Of a stretch of 64,000 bases of DNA, positions 42,618 through 51,448 are shown piece after piece. Under the pieces are notes generated by a model. It worked only from the letters and a program-made list of their open reading frames with translations. It was not told the DNA's origin and did not search any database. Made by a program: the position numbers and the translations under genes. The first letter of the stretch is position 1, and each line of letters starts with the position of its first letter. The DNA is from Kordia sp. TARA_039_SRF. Lineage in GTDB: Bacteria; Bacteroidota; Bacteroidia; Flavobacteriales; Flavobacteriaceae. The stretch is from positions 365,545 to 429,544 of the forward strand of contig SMNH02000004.1 of the NCBI GenBank assembly GCA_006383075.2. The letters run 5' to 3'.

Positions 42618-45560
42618 TTATTTTATCTCAATCTCATCCACAAACAACCACGAGCGACCGTCGTGTTGATACCCCAAATGCCATTCTGGTAATACGCCGA
42701 GTTTTTTTGCGACAATTTTCACATAACGCGCGCTATACCCTTTCATGTCAAACGTTACATTTTTGATACTCGCTCCTTCCGTCGGAGTTGTGACGTCAAA
42801 TTGTTGTTTTGGTAACGATTTGTAGAATCGGTTTGGATTATCACTCACATAACATTCCACTTCGGTTGGGAGGAAAATCCAGCTTTTCTGGTCTTCCAAA
42901 AAGTTCACCTGAATGGTATTGATAGGTTTTACTTTGCCCAAATCGACCGTAGCAATCACATCTGAGTCAAAATAGCCTTGCCAAGTTCCTGTGCGGAAGT
43001 CTTCCGTTCCTAAAATTCCGTCAATCAGCGCATTATTCCCGCCTGCATTGTATTGGTTGGCGTATTCGGTTTCTAGCTTTATTTTAAGATTTGGATCTAT
43101 TTTAAAGAACTCTGTCGAAATGATGGAACTTTTTTCGTCGCCACGCTGCGCATACACTTCTACAGTACTTTTTGCAGAAACTTTAAATGGTTGCATATAT
43201 TGAATAAAAGGAAGTTTTGCAGCTTGGTGATATCCTTGCAAGCGGTAAAAAATCTTAGCATTTGTATCAACCGTTTGTAAGGTAACTTCTGTAGATTCTT
43301 TAAACGCAATATCTCCTTTGGCAATAAACGGCGGCGGCACAATTTTGTGTTCTGTGATTTCTGTCACGGGAATATCGGTATCTTCTGTTCCCCAATTGGT
43401 TGCAGTATCGTTCATTTCAAAAACCAACGTTCCGCCATTCATAATGTCTTGATGATTGAGATAGGTTTTGGAATGCTTTTTACCGTTTAACGTTGCCGAT
43501 TTGATGTATTTGTGATCTTTCGATAGATTTTTCGCAACAATCGTAAACGTTTTACCATTTTCCAAATTGATGGTTGCTTTATCAAACAAAGGCGTTCCAA
43601 TGATGTATTCGTTGCTTCCTGGCGTCACAGAATAAAATCCTAAACTACTCAACACATACCACGCGCTCATTTGTCCACAATCTTCATTTCCTGAAACGCC
43701 ATCAGGTTCGTTTTTGTATAAAGTGGTTAAAATTTGATGCACATATTCCTGTGTTTTTGCAGGTTTGTTGATGAAATTGTACAAATATGCCATGTGGTGA
43801 CTCGGCTCGTTTCCATGCGCATATTGACCAATCAATCCTGTGATATCTGCTTGATTACGTCCCGAAGTTTCTTGCTTTGCAGTGAATAATTTGTCCAATT
43901 GTGATTCCAACTTGTCTTTTCCTCCTAACAAATTAATAAAGCCTGAAACATCCTGCGGCACATAAAAACTGTACTGCCATGAGTTGGCTTCCGTGTAGTT
44001 AAAATTCACTTCGTACGGATCAAACGGAGCAAACCATGTATTGCGAAAACGTCCGCGCATAAACTGCGTTTCTGGGTCAAATACATTTTTATAATACTGC
44101 GCACGTTGGATATAGTTTTTATAATCTTCTGTCTTGTCCATTGCTTTTGCCATTTGGGCAATCGTCCAATCATCATACGCGTATTCTAAGGTTTTGGAAA
44201 CGGATTCTGATTCTTTTTCTACAGGAATAAATCCGATGCTTTTATAAGAGTCCAAACCCAATTTATCACGCGTAGCACTGTGTTTCATCGCTTCAAATGC
44301 TTTTTCTGCGTCATAGTCACGAATGCCTTTCAGATACGCATCTGCAATCACAGGAACGGCGTGATAGCCAATCATACAACCTGTATAATTCGCAGACAAA
44401 TCCCAAATCGGCATAATTCCGCCCGATTCGTATTTTTTGATAAAGGTTTTGATGAAATCATTCGTACGTTCTTGCTCAATAATTGTATACAACGGATGCG
44501 CCGCGCGATAGGTATCCCACAAGGAGAAAACCGTATAATGTGTATGTTCTTTCGATTCGTGAATTTCCAAATCCATATCACGATAACGTCCGTCCACATC
44601 TTGATACAAATTCGGCGCTAGCATCGTATGGTATAAAGCCGTATAAAAGTTGGTTTTATAATCTTCATCATCACTTTCTATTACAATCTTTTCGAGTTGT
44701 TGCTCCCACGTTTCTTGCGCAATCTTCTTTACTTCTTCAAACGACTTGTCGCCTATTTCAGCTTCCAAATTTTTCTTTGCGCCTTCTACATCTACTGCGG
44801 AGATTCCAATTTTTACAATCACTGGTTCATTGTTTGGATTCTTCAATTTCAAGCCTGTTTGTATAGGAGCTACTTCACGCAATACATCCCAATCTTTTAT
44901 CGGATGCGAAATTTTTATGTAATAAAATAACTTCTGATTGGTTGCCCAAGCTTCGGAATGTCGGTGACCGCTTATTTCGGTTTCAGAAACAAAATTTATT
45001 TCGCCTGACAACAATTTATCACGATGTATCAAATCTAAAATTACCACTTGATTTTCTGCCGAAGGAAATGTGTATTTGTGCAAACCACTTCGTTCAGAAA
45101 CGGTCAATTCTACGTCAATATTGGTACTGTCTAAATGTACTTTGTAATAGCCTGCTTCAGCAACTTCATTGTCATGTGAAAAATGCGCTCGGTAGCCTTC
45201 TTTGCCGTCTGCGCCATTGTTTAAAACAACTTTATTCGTTGGCATCAATAAAATATCTCCATAGTCCGAAACGCCAGTTCCGCTCAAATGCGTATGCGAA
45301 AAACCGTAAATATATTCGTCAGAATAGTGATAGCCAGAGCAACCGTCCCAACCGTCTAAACGTGTATCTGGACTGAGTTGCATCATCCCGAAAGGCATGG
45401 TGGCACCAGGATAGGTATGTCCGTGTCCGCCCGTTCCAATAAACGGATTTACGTAGTTGATTAGAGCTGTATCTTTTTGTGCGATTGGTATTTTTTCATC
45501 ATTCTTACAGCTAAAAAGTAGCAAAATGACAATAAAAAGGGCGTTGTGTTGAAGTTTCAT
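42618..45560 (-). CDS. GH92 alpha-mannosidase lipoprotein with chitobiase-like and F5/8-type C-terminal domains
   Basis: 980 aa. Lipoprotein signal ending LLLFSC (Cys18). GH92 exo-alpha-mannosidases are Ca2+-dependent inverting enzymes that trim high-mannose N-glycans. Characteristic blocks: SPDTRLDGWDGCSGYHY, HTHLSGTGVSDYGD, the acid Glu in GNEPSHHMAYLY and the GNEDCGQMSAWYV motif. After about residue 730 come a chitobiase C-terminal-like beta domain (PPPFIAKGDIAF, YRLQGYHQ) and a discoidin-like domain (NALIDGILGTEDFRTG, QGYFDSDVIATVDLG). That tail resembles the GH20 tail next door. It is divergent from GH20 with only 39 bp between them. Confidence 0.95.
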   Translation of the reverse strand: MKLQHNALFIVILLLFSCKNDEKIPIAQKDTALINYVNPFIGTGGHGHTYPGATMPFGMMQLSPDTRLDGWDGCSGYHYSDEYIYGFSHTHLSGTGVSDYGDILLMPTNKVVLNNGADGKEGYRAHFSHDNEVAEAGYYKVHLDSTNIDVELTVSERSGLHKYTFPSAENQVVILDLIHRDKLLSGEINFVSETEISGHRHSEAWATNQKLFYYIKISHPIKDWDVLREVAPIQTGLKLKNPNNEPVIVKIGISAVDVEGAKKNLEAEIGDKSFEEVKKIAQETWEQQLEKIVIESDDEDYKTNFYTALYHTMLAPNLYQDVDGRYRDMDLEIHESKEHTHYTVFSLWDTYRAAHPLYTIIEQERTNDFIKTFIKKYESGGIMPIWDLSANYTGCMIGYHAVPVIADAYLKGIRDYDAEKAFEAMKHSATRDKLGLDSYKSIGFIPVEKESESVSKTLEYAYDDWTIAQMAKAMDKTEDYKNYIQRAQYYKNVFDPETQFMRGRFRNTWFAPFDPYEVNFNYTEANSWQYSFYVPQDVSGFINLLGGKDKLESQLDKLFTAKQETSGRNQADITGLIGQYAHGNEPSHHMAYLYNFINKPAKTQEYVHQILTTLYKNEPDGVSGNEDCGQMSAWYVLSSLGFYSVTPGSNEYIIGTPLFDKATINLENGKTFTIVAKNLSKDHKYIKSATLNGKKHSKTYLNHQDIMNGGTLVFEMNDTATNWGTEDTDIPVTEITEHKIVPPPFIAKGDIAFKESTEVTLQTVDTNAKIFYRLQGYHQAAKLPFIQYMQPFKVSAKSTVEVYAQRGDEKSSIISTEFFKIDPNLKIKLETEYANQYNAGGNNALIDGILGTEDFRTGTWQGYFDSDVIATVDLGKVKPINTIQVNFLEDQKSWIFLPTEVECYVSDNPNRFYKSLPKQQFDVTTPTEGASIKNVTFDMKGYSARYVKIVAKKLGVLPEWHLGYQHDGRSWLFVDEIEIK

Positions 45561-45599
45561 TAAATAGATTCCTAAATTTATGGCAACTAATATACTAAA

Positions 45600-47897
45600 A
45601 TGAGAAGTACTTTTTTTTTCAAAATCATAATTTTCCTTTGTGTTATCAGTTGCTCAAAACCTCAACCGCCTGTGAGACCACATATTATCCCAATTCCAAA
45701 TGAATTTACTATACATGAAGGTGTTTTTGTATTGGATAAAAATGTTTCGCTTCAAGCAGATGAAGGTTTGGTCGCTGTGGCGGAATTTTTCAATACATAT
45801 CTCAAAGAAAAATTAGGCTACAGCCTGAAACTACACGACAACTCAAACACAAAAACAATCAATTTTACACTTGATGCACACATTGAAAACGACGAAGGTT
45901 ATGAATTGCATATTGATGCTTCTAGCATTACTATTAAAGCAAAAACTAAGAAAGGTGCTTTTTATGCATTTCAGACCTTGCGACAGTTTTTTCCGCCTTC
46001 CATAGAGAATAAAATGGTTGTAAATTCTGAAATTTCGTTACAGAATGCTGTTGTAAAAGATGCACCGCGTTTTGTGTATCGCGGCATGCATTTAGATGTA
46101 TCGCGTCATTTCTTTTCGGTAGATTTTATTAAAAAGTATATTGATTTGCTTTCGCAGCTAAAGATGAACACCTTTCATTGGCATTTAACCGACGATCAAG
46201 GTTGGCGCATTGAGATTAAGAAATACCCGAAATTACAAGAGGTTGCGGCGTTTCGTAAAGAAACTTTGATTGGCCATTACAACGATTTTCCACAAGAATT
46301 TGATGGTAAAAAGTATGGCGGATTTTACACGCAAGCGGAAGTCAAAGATATTGTAAACTACGCTGCTGAGCGCTATATTACAGTCATTCCCGAAATTGAA
46401 ATGCCTGGACATGCACAAGCGGCGATTGCGGCGTATCCAGAATTGGGTTGCACAGGAGAAAACATTGATGTAGCCTCGAAATGGGGTGTTTTTGAGGATA
46501 TTTACTGTCCGTCCAAAGAAACTTTTACGTTTTTAGAAAATGTATTGGATGAAGTCATGCCTTTATTTCCAGGAAGATACATTCATATTGGCGGAGATGA
46601 AGCGCCAAAAACTCGTTGGAAAGCTTGTGAACACTGTCAGGAACTCATCCGAAAAGAAAATCTGAAAGACGAACACGGTTTGCAGAGTTATTTTATTGCG
46701 CGTATGGAAAAATACATCAATAGTAAAGGCAAGCAGATTATTGGTTGGGATGAAATTTTAGAAGGCGGTTTGGCTCCGAATGCAACCGTGATGTCATGGC
46801 GCGGCGTCAACGGCGCGGTAGAAGCAGCAAAATCGGGACATAACGTGATTTTGACACCGACTTCGCATTGTTATTTTGATTATTACCAATCGGATAATGC
46901 GGATGAACCGTTGGCGATTGGTGGTTATTTGCCATTGGAGAAAGTGTATAGCTTCAACCCGATTCCGAAAGAATTGTCCAAAGAAGAAGAAAAGTTTGTA
47001 TTGGGCGCACAAGGAAATGTGTGGACGGAATATATTACTTCGCCTGAACATGTAGAATATATGGCATTTCCAAGAGCAATTGCGATGGCAGAAGTTATAT
47101 GGTCGAATCCGTTTAAACGAGATTATCAAGATTTTGCGTATCGTTTGTCGCATTTCCATAAGCGTTTGGATGCGCAAAATGTGAATTATGCCAATCATTT
47201 GTATGAGATTGAAGGTGAAATTGTGAAAAAAGACCAGCAAATGGTGTTTGATTTACAAACGGTCATTAAAGACAAAACCATTCGCTACACTACTGATGCA
47301 TCGTCTCCAATAATAACGTCACCCATCTACACACAACCGATTCCTATTGAGAAATCTACCATTTTAAAAGCTGCCGTGTTTGATGAAAAAGAAAAATTAG
47401 GACGTGATTTTACATTAAAATTCAACAAACATAAAGCGGTTGGCGCAAACATCACTTTAAAACCTGAACCGAATAAAGCTTACGCTGGAAGTGGTAAAGC
47501 GGGATTAATAAATGGAATTTCGGGAAGCGACACCCGTTACGGCGATAAAGAATGGTTGGGCTTTTGGGGAAAAGATGTCACAATTACGATTGAATTTGAC
47601 AAACCCACAGAAATCAAAACGATTTCCACACGTTTTTACAATGCCAATGGACAGTGGATTTATGCACCAAAGGAAATCGGGATTAGTTATGTGAATGCAG
47701 AAGATGGCAGAACGCTGCATCAAATCAATCAACTTCCACAAAAAGATAGTACGTTGATTCCGCATACGTTTCAACTCAACAATATTACAACAAAGCATAT
47801 TGAAATTTTTATTCCAAACTACGGCACTATTCCCGATGGCAGACAAGGCGCAGGAAATAAAGCGTGGACGTTTTTGGATGAGATTGTGGTTAGATAG
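45600..47897 (+). CDS. GH20 beta-N-acetylhexosaminidase lipoprotein
   Basis: 765 aa. Lipoprotein signal ending FLCVISC. A small GH20b domain (about 25-135) precedes the TIM barrel with FHWHLTDDQGWRIEIK, EIEMPGHAQAA and the catalytic Asp-Glu pair in YIHIGGDEAP; VMSWRG and NVWTEYI are the substrate Trp regions. It removes terminal beta-GlcNAc by substrate-assisted catalysis. The C-terminus (about 535-765) carries chitobiase-like and F5/8-type domains as in the GH92 protein. The stop codon TAG is the first element of a heptamer series. Confidence 0.96.
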   Translation: MRSTFFFKIIIFLCVISCSKPQPPVRPHIIPIPNEFTIHEGVFVLDKNVSLQADEGLVAVAEFFNTYLKEKLGYSLKLHDNSNTKTINFTLDAHIENDEGYELHIDASSITIKAKTKKGAFYAFQTLRQFFPPSIENKMVVNSEISLQNAVVKDAPRFVYRGMHLDVSRHFFSVDFIKKYIDLLSQLKMNTFHWHLTDDQGWRIEIKKYPKLQEVAAFRKETLIGHYNDFPQEFDGKKYGGFYTQAEVKDIVNYAAERYITVIPEIEMPGHAQAAIAAYPELGCTGENIDVASKWGVFEDIYCPSKETFTFLENVLDEVMPLFPGRYIHIGGDEAPKTRWKACEHCQELIRKENLKDEHGLQSYFIARMEKYINSKGKQIIGWDEILEGGLAPNATVMSWRGVNGAVEAAKSGHNVILTPTSHCYFDYYQSDNADEPLAIGGYLPLEKVYSFNPIPKELSKEEEKFVLGAQGNVWTEYITSPEHVEYMAFPRAIAMAEVIWSNPFKRDYQDFAYRLSHFHKRLDAQNVNYANHLYEIEGEIVKKDQQMVFDLQTVIKDKTIRYTTDASSPIITSPIYTQPIPIEKSTILKAAVFDEKEKLGRDFTLKFNKHKAVGANITLKPEPNKAYAGSGKAGLINGISGSDTRYGDKEWLGFWGKDVTITIEFDKPTEIKTISTRFYNANGQWIYAPKEIGISYVNAEDGRTLHQINQLPQKDSTLIPHTFQLNNITTKHIEIFIPNYGTIPDGRQGAGNKAWTFLDEIVVR

Positions 47898-47938
47898 GTT
47901 TTTGGTATTGGGTGTTGGGTTTTAGGTGTTCGTTATTC
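47895..47938. repeat. Heptamer array from the GH20 stop codon
   Basis: From 47904: GGTATTG, GGTGTTG, GGTTTTA, GGTGTTC, GTTATTC in register, directly behind TAG. The same lexicon as the array after the GNAT gene (58612-58656). Confidence 0.75.
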
Positions 47939-48263
47939 GTGAAATACTTTTTTTATCTCGCCTAGATTCGATATGATGCGTTTTATATTTTACCATGTTG
48001 AGTGATGAATTTAACAATTAATTAAATTGTACTTAAAAGAAGAACATAGTATCAACTTGAAACGGATTGACGACATCAAAAAACAATCACATCTAAAATT
48101 AGATTCAATAAAAGCTATCAAGTCAGTTCAGTAATGTATTGTTGTCATTGTAAAGAGCCTACGTATGTCTTTACTACAAACAAATCAAGAGGATAAATAA
48201 CTGATTTTTTTTAATAACTTTATTTCGAACTGACGTTAAAATATCTTTTAGTTAAGCTTACTT
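47939..48263. other. Gene-free interval with tiny ORFs
   Basis: AT-rich. It contains short coding-like stretches, among them a 20-codon ORF at 48134-48196 starting MYCCHCKEPTYVF and, just before it in another frame, RIDDIKKQSHLKLDSIKAIK. These may be remnants of a broken gene. No promoter or terminator that I can support. Confidence 0.35.
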
Positions 48264-48575
48264 ATGGGTTTTAAAGTACCAAAAAATATGCCTCCGATGG
48301 AGCGAGAATTGCAATACCTACTTGCTGACCTTTGTGTCAAATGGGGATTTTGTATTCCCGTGGACGACATAAATCGAATTTCTAAAATGGACTATTATTA
48401 TGCAGAAGATTTTGCTATGGACGTAATTGAAGCTGAAGGAATGGATATACAAACCAATACGAGATGGATTAAGTTAATATCTGAGCGATTTATTGAAAGA
48501 TTTGGTTCAGAAGAAATTGATATTTCTACTTTCACTGATCGCGTTCGCGGAAAAAAAGAAGATTGGTCTACTTAA
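48264..48575 (+). CDS. Hypothetical 103-aa acidic protein
   Basis: No signal peptide, no membrane segment; acidic, with pieces MERELQYLLADLCVKWGFC, YYAEDFAMDVIEAEG and ISERFIERFGSEEIDIS. It has the look of a small immunity or accessory protein, but I recognise no family and this is only an impression. It lies on the far side of the direct repeat that begins at 48634 and is separated from GH20 by 366 bp. Confidence 0.55.
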   Translation: MGFKVPKNMPPMERELQYLLADLCVKWGFCIPVDDINRISKMDYYYAEDFAMDVIEAEGMDIQTNTRWIKLISERFIERFGSEEIDISTFTDRVRGKKEDWST

Positions 48576-48633
48576 TTTAGTTTTACAGAAATTAGATTTC
48601 ACGCCCTAATTGTGTTGCAATAGAGAACTACTT

Positions 48634-48684
48634 CTTTGAAAATAAACTTAAAGTTAAACTCGAACTCAAAATTAAAATAACTGA
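48634..48684 (+). repeat. Direct repeat DR1 (left flank of accessory segment)
   Basis: Starts CTTTGAAAAT, contains a hexamer array (CTTAAA, GTTAAA, CTCGAA, CTCAAA, ATTAAA) and ends AAAATAACTGA. It aligns with 51319-51363 in the same orientation with a few substitutions and one 6-nt gap. The two copies bracket the beta-helix and PD-(D/E)XK genes. Confidence 0.65.
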
Positions 48685-48804
48685 AAGCAGATATTTACTA
48701 ATCAATTAACATCTTTTTATCAACAAAACCAGCATCTTAATTTCTCAATATATTTATGAAATTTCTGAATATATTTAGCGTCTTGACACCTCCTAACAAA
48801 TTTA

Positions 48805-48835
48805 TTGTTTAAGTATAATCTTTAATATACATTTG
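48805..48835 (+). promoter_or_regulatory. Promoter of the beta-helix T9SS gene
   Basis: TTG (48805-48807), 20-nt spacer, TACATTTG (48828-48835), leader of about 60 nt. The rest of the 324-bp gap 48576-48899 holds only the direct repeat DR1. Confidence 0.7.
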
Positions 48836-48899
48836 CGAAAAAATAAACACGTTATGAGTAAAGCCTTTTTTATTCATGAACGAGCCATAAAAAAGAGAA

Positions 48900-50156
48900 A
48901 TGATAAAAAAAGTACTTTACGCATGCCTATTTTTAATGACCATAATTGCGTCAGGACAGACAACTATTAGTGGAGGAATAAATCAAGATACGAATTGGAC
49001 ACTTCAAAACAGCCCTTACATATTAACAGGTGATACGGTTATTTTTGGAAGCAATACATTAACCATTGAACCAGGTGTTGTTGTAAAGTTTGATTCTAAT
49101 GTACAATTGCGCATACAAGGCTCACTTATAGCTGTTGGAAATAGTACTGACATTATTACTTTTACATCCAACGAATCTAATCCTCAACCGGGTTCTTGGA
49201 GAGAAGTCAATCTAGAATATAACGCCACATGCATCTTAGATTATGTACAGATGGAATATGCAGATACGGCTTTAAGATATAATCAGATTAACACTGCTAG
49301 TAGTATTAAAAATGCTATTTTTCAGTTTAACAATAACGCTATTAAAGTTAATGGAGGATCTGTTCAATTTCCTATTACAATGGATACTGTAACATTTAAA
49401 AGTAATGATAAAGGAATTGCAAATTTTTATGAAGAAGTAACGTTGACAAATTGTATGTTTATCAACAACAGAATTGGCGCCGAATTGACAGAAAGCAATG
49501 TAAACTCCTGTACTTTTGAAGGGAATTCTGAAATTGGTCTTACGGGTAATACTTCAACCATTCAGAACAATACTTTTATATTTAACAATATTGGATTGCA
49601 GCAAAGTTTTAGCGGAGGCAGTGAAGCTTCTTCTATGACAAATAATACGATTAAAAACAATTCTATCGGATTAAAAATAACAGGCAACAATCCTGTAGCA
49701 ACATTTAGTAACAATACAGTGTGTAACAATACTATTTACAACGTTGAAAACACAAGTACATATAGTGGTCAAGACGTATCAAATAATTGCTGGTGTACAA
49801 ACGATTTGAATGAAATAGAAAACAGTATTTACCATGGCTTAGACAACATCAATGTTGGAGTTGTAACATTTACTCCAACCACAACAGGATGCCCAGACAC
49901 TACCACATTAGGAGTTACAGACTATGGCGAAATTGACAGCACTGTAATATATCCCAATCCTGTGATTGATATGCTCAATTTTGTAAATGATTCAAAGAAA
50001 ACGTACAAAATATATTCAATAAATGGAGTTTTAATAAAGAAAGGAATCACTACGTCTAGTCTCAATATATCTAATCTCAACTCTGGATTATATTTCATAA
50101 CATTAAAAGATGTACACCAACCAAACACAACTACACTTAAGTTTCTTAAAAAATAA
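48900..50156 (+). CDS. T9SS-secreted right-handed beta-helix protein
   Basis: 418 aa. Signal peptide about 1-20 (ends IIASGQ). The middle has short repeating strands with Asn/Thr ladders (NNTIKNNSIGLKITGNN, FSNNTVCNNTIYN), typical of a right-handed parallel beta-helix, then a T9SS type A sorting domain (about 345-418, VIYPNPVIDMLNF to LKFLKK). No pectate lyase active-site set is visible; binding, adhesion or an unknown polysaccharide activity is possible. It lies within the segment bracketed by the two direct repeats. Confidence 0.8.
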   Translation: MIKKVLYACLFLMTIIASGQTTISGGINQDTNWTLQNSPYILTGDTVIFGSNTLTIEPGVVVKFDSNVQLRIQGSLIAVGNSTDIITFTSNESNPQPGSWREVNLEYNATCILDYVQMEYADTALRYNQINTASSIKNAIFQFNNNAIKVNGGSVQFPITMDTVTFKSNDKGIANFYEEVTLTNCMFINNRIGAELTESNVNSCTFEGNSEIGLTGNTSTIQNNTFIFNNIGLQQSFSGGSEASSMTNNTIKNNSIGLKITGNNPVATFSNNTVCNNTIYNVENTSTYSGQDVSNNCWCTNDLNEIENSIYHGLDNINVGVVTFTPTTTGCPDTTTLGVTDYGEIDSTVIYPNPVIDMLNFVNDSKKTYKIYSINGVLIKKGITTSSLNISNLNSGLYFITLKDVHQPNTTTLKFLKK

Positions 50157-50314
50157 AATGTCGATTTTAAGTTCTGTAAGAAAAAATGTATATTGGCAGT
50201 GTTGTAGCTTACGATAAACTTTAACAATCATAATTACAAAAACATTTATAGATAAAGATTAATAACTTAGCTTCTATTCTTGTCAAGATTGTTAGTTTAT
50301 AAATGACTTAAAAA

Positions 50315-51217
50315 ATGTCTTTATCAAGAATTAAATGTCCTAGTTGTGGTGAAGTAGTGTCTCCAAAAGAAGAAGTAAAAAAACGAGCTTCTTCGTATGA
50401 TGATTGCCTAAGACGTTGTGAAAAATGTGAAGTTGGTTTTTCAAATTCAAACAATAAGCCAACAATAATTTACAAAAACTATCTACACAATGTTCCTGAA
50501 TTAGTAAGAGAAGGCTTGGAATTCTCACTAGATAATTCAATGAATGAAATCAACCGTAAAAACAAAAAAAATAAGTTCGGATTTTCAACTTCTGAAGATG
50601 CTTTGACTTGGAGCTTTTTCAACTATTTTGTGGTTACCAATCAGTTACAAAATTTACTTAAAATAATGAACATAAAAAGTAAAGAAACTGATGTTGAAAT
50701 TTATTTATGGGGAACATGCATTTATCCTCCTAAACCCAATTCAAATCTTATTGAAAACTTTATAACGACATCAAACTCTTTTAACGAAAGTGAATCAATG
50801 AGAACGGAACCTGATGTAATAATCAATCTTAAAGATACATTGGTTTTTATAGAGGTAAAATATTTAAGTTCAAATGAAATTTCTAATAAAAAGGAAAAGT
50901 TTGAAAACTACATAATCAATGATTTTGATAAAAATGAAATAATTGAAAGCGGTCACTACGAGTTAGCGAGAAACTGGGCATTTGTTTCAAAACTAAGCAA
51001 TGGAAAAAACTTCGAATTGGTAAACCTAGGACTAAACAAACTATTTTTTGATAAAAACAAAAACAAACTACACAAGTTTGAAAACGCCTTAAAATCCGAT
51101 AAAGGAACATTTAGAAAAATAAGTTGGGAAGAAGTTTTAACACATATCAATACACCAGAATTCGATTATTGGTTTAAAGATTATCTAATTAATAAAATAC
51201 AACCTGCGAATCGCTAA
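50315..51217 (+). CDS. Zinc-ribbon protein with PD-(D/E)XK-type nuclease domain
   Basis: 300 aa, not a named family to me. N-terminal zinc ribbon CPSC ... RRCEKC (8-38). Then the order expected for a PD-(D/E)XK nuclease: helix with an acidic residue (STSEDALTWSFF), EPDVIINLKDTLVFIEVKYLS with Asp and Glu-x-Lys, and a Y-x-x-x-R-x-W helix (HYELARNWAF) after it. This suggests a restriction-endonuclease-like enzyme. No methyltransferase or helicase gene is next to it. Codon use is AT-rich and it lies in the accessory segment, so horizontal acquisition is likely. Fold inference moderate, function open. Confidence 0.6.
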   Translation: MSLSRIKCPSCGEVVSPKEEVKKRASSYDDCLRRCEKCEVGFSNSNNKPTIIYKNYLHNVPELVREGLEFSLDNSMNEINRKNKKNKFGFSTSEDALTWSFFNYFVVTNQLQNLLKIMNIKSKETDVEIYLWGTCIYPPKPNSNLIENFITTSNSFNESESMRTEPDVIINLKDTLVFIEVKYLSSNEISNKKEKFENYIINDFDKNEIIESGHYELARNWAFVSKLSNGKNFELVNLGLNKLFFDKNKNKLHKFENALKSDKGTFRKISWEEVLTHINTPEFDYWFKDYLINKIQPANR

Positions 51218-51318
51218 GCATAACTTACCTACATCATTCCTAAAATATCTACAAATTCTAAAAAATCATATCAACAATTGCATAATAATGCAAAACAGAA
51301 ACAATTTATAAATGATAT

Positions 51319-51363
51319 CTTTGAAAATGAAGTTGAAGTTATACTCGAAATTAAAATAACAGA
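51319..51363 (+). repeat. Direct repeat DR2 (right flank of accessory segment)
   Basis: Starts CTTTGAAAAT, has hexamers ATGAAG, TTGAAG, TTATAC, TCGAAA, TTAAAA and ends AAAATAACAGA. Counterpart of 48634-48684; it runs straight into the heptamer array before cutC. Confidence 0.65.
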
Positions 51364-51445
51364 CAACTGACAACTGACAACTAACAACTAACAACTAACA
51401 ACAGATAACAATTCAACATCTAAAATTCAAAACTCAACATTTCAT
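51362..51445. repeat. Twelve-unit heptamer array ending 3 nt before cutC
   Basis: In unbroken 7-nt register: GACAACT three times, AACAACT twice, AACAACA, GATAACA, ATTCAAC, ATCTAAA, ATTCAAA, ACTCAAC, ATTTCAT. The words drift along the array while the period never slips. No other candidate leader sequence exists for cutC. Confidence 0.9.
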
Positions 51446-51448
51446 AAA

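Noticed and set aside
48854..48970. 38-codon ORF overlapping the start of the beta-helix gene in another frame
   Set aside because: Basic, low-complexity translation, no terminator or promoter of its own distinct from the beta-helix gene; probably chance.
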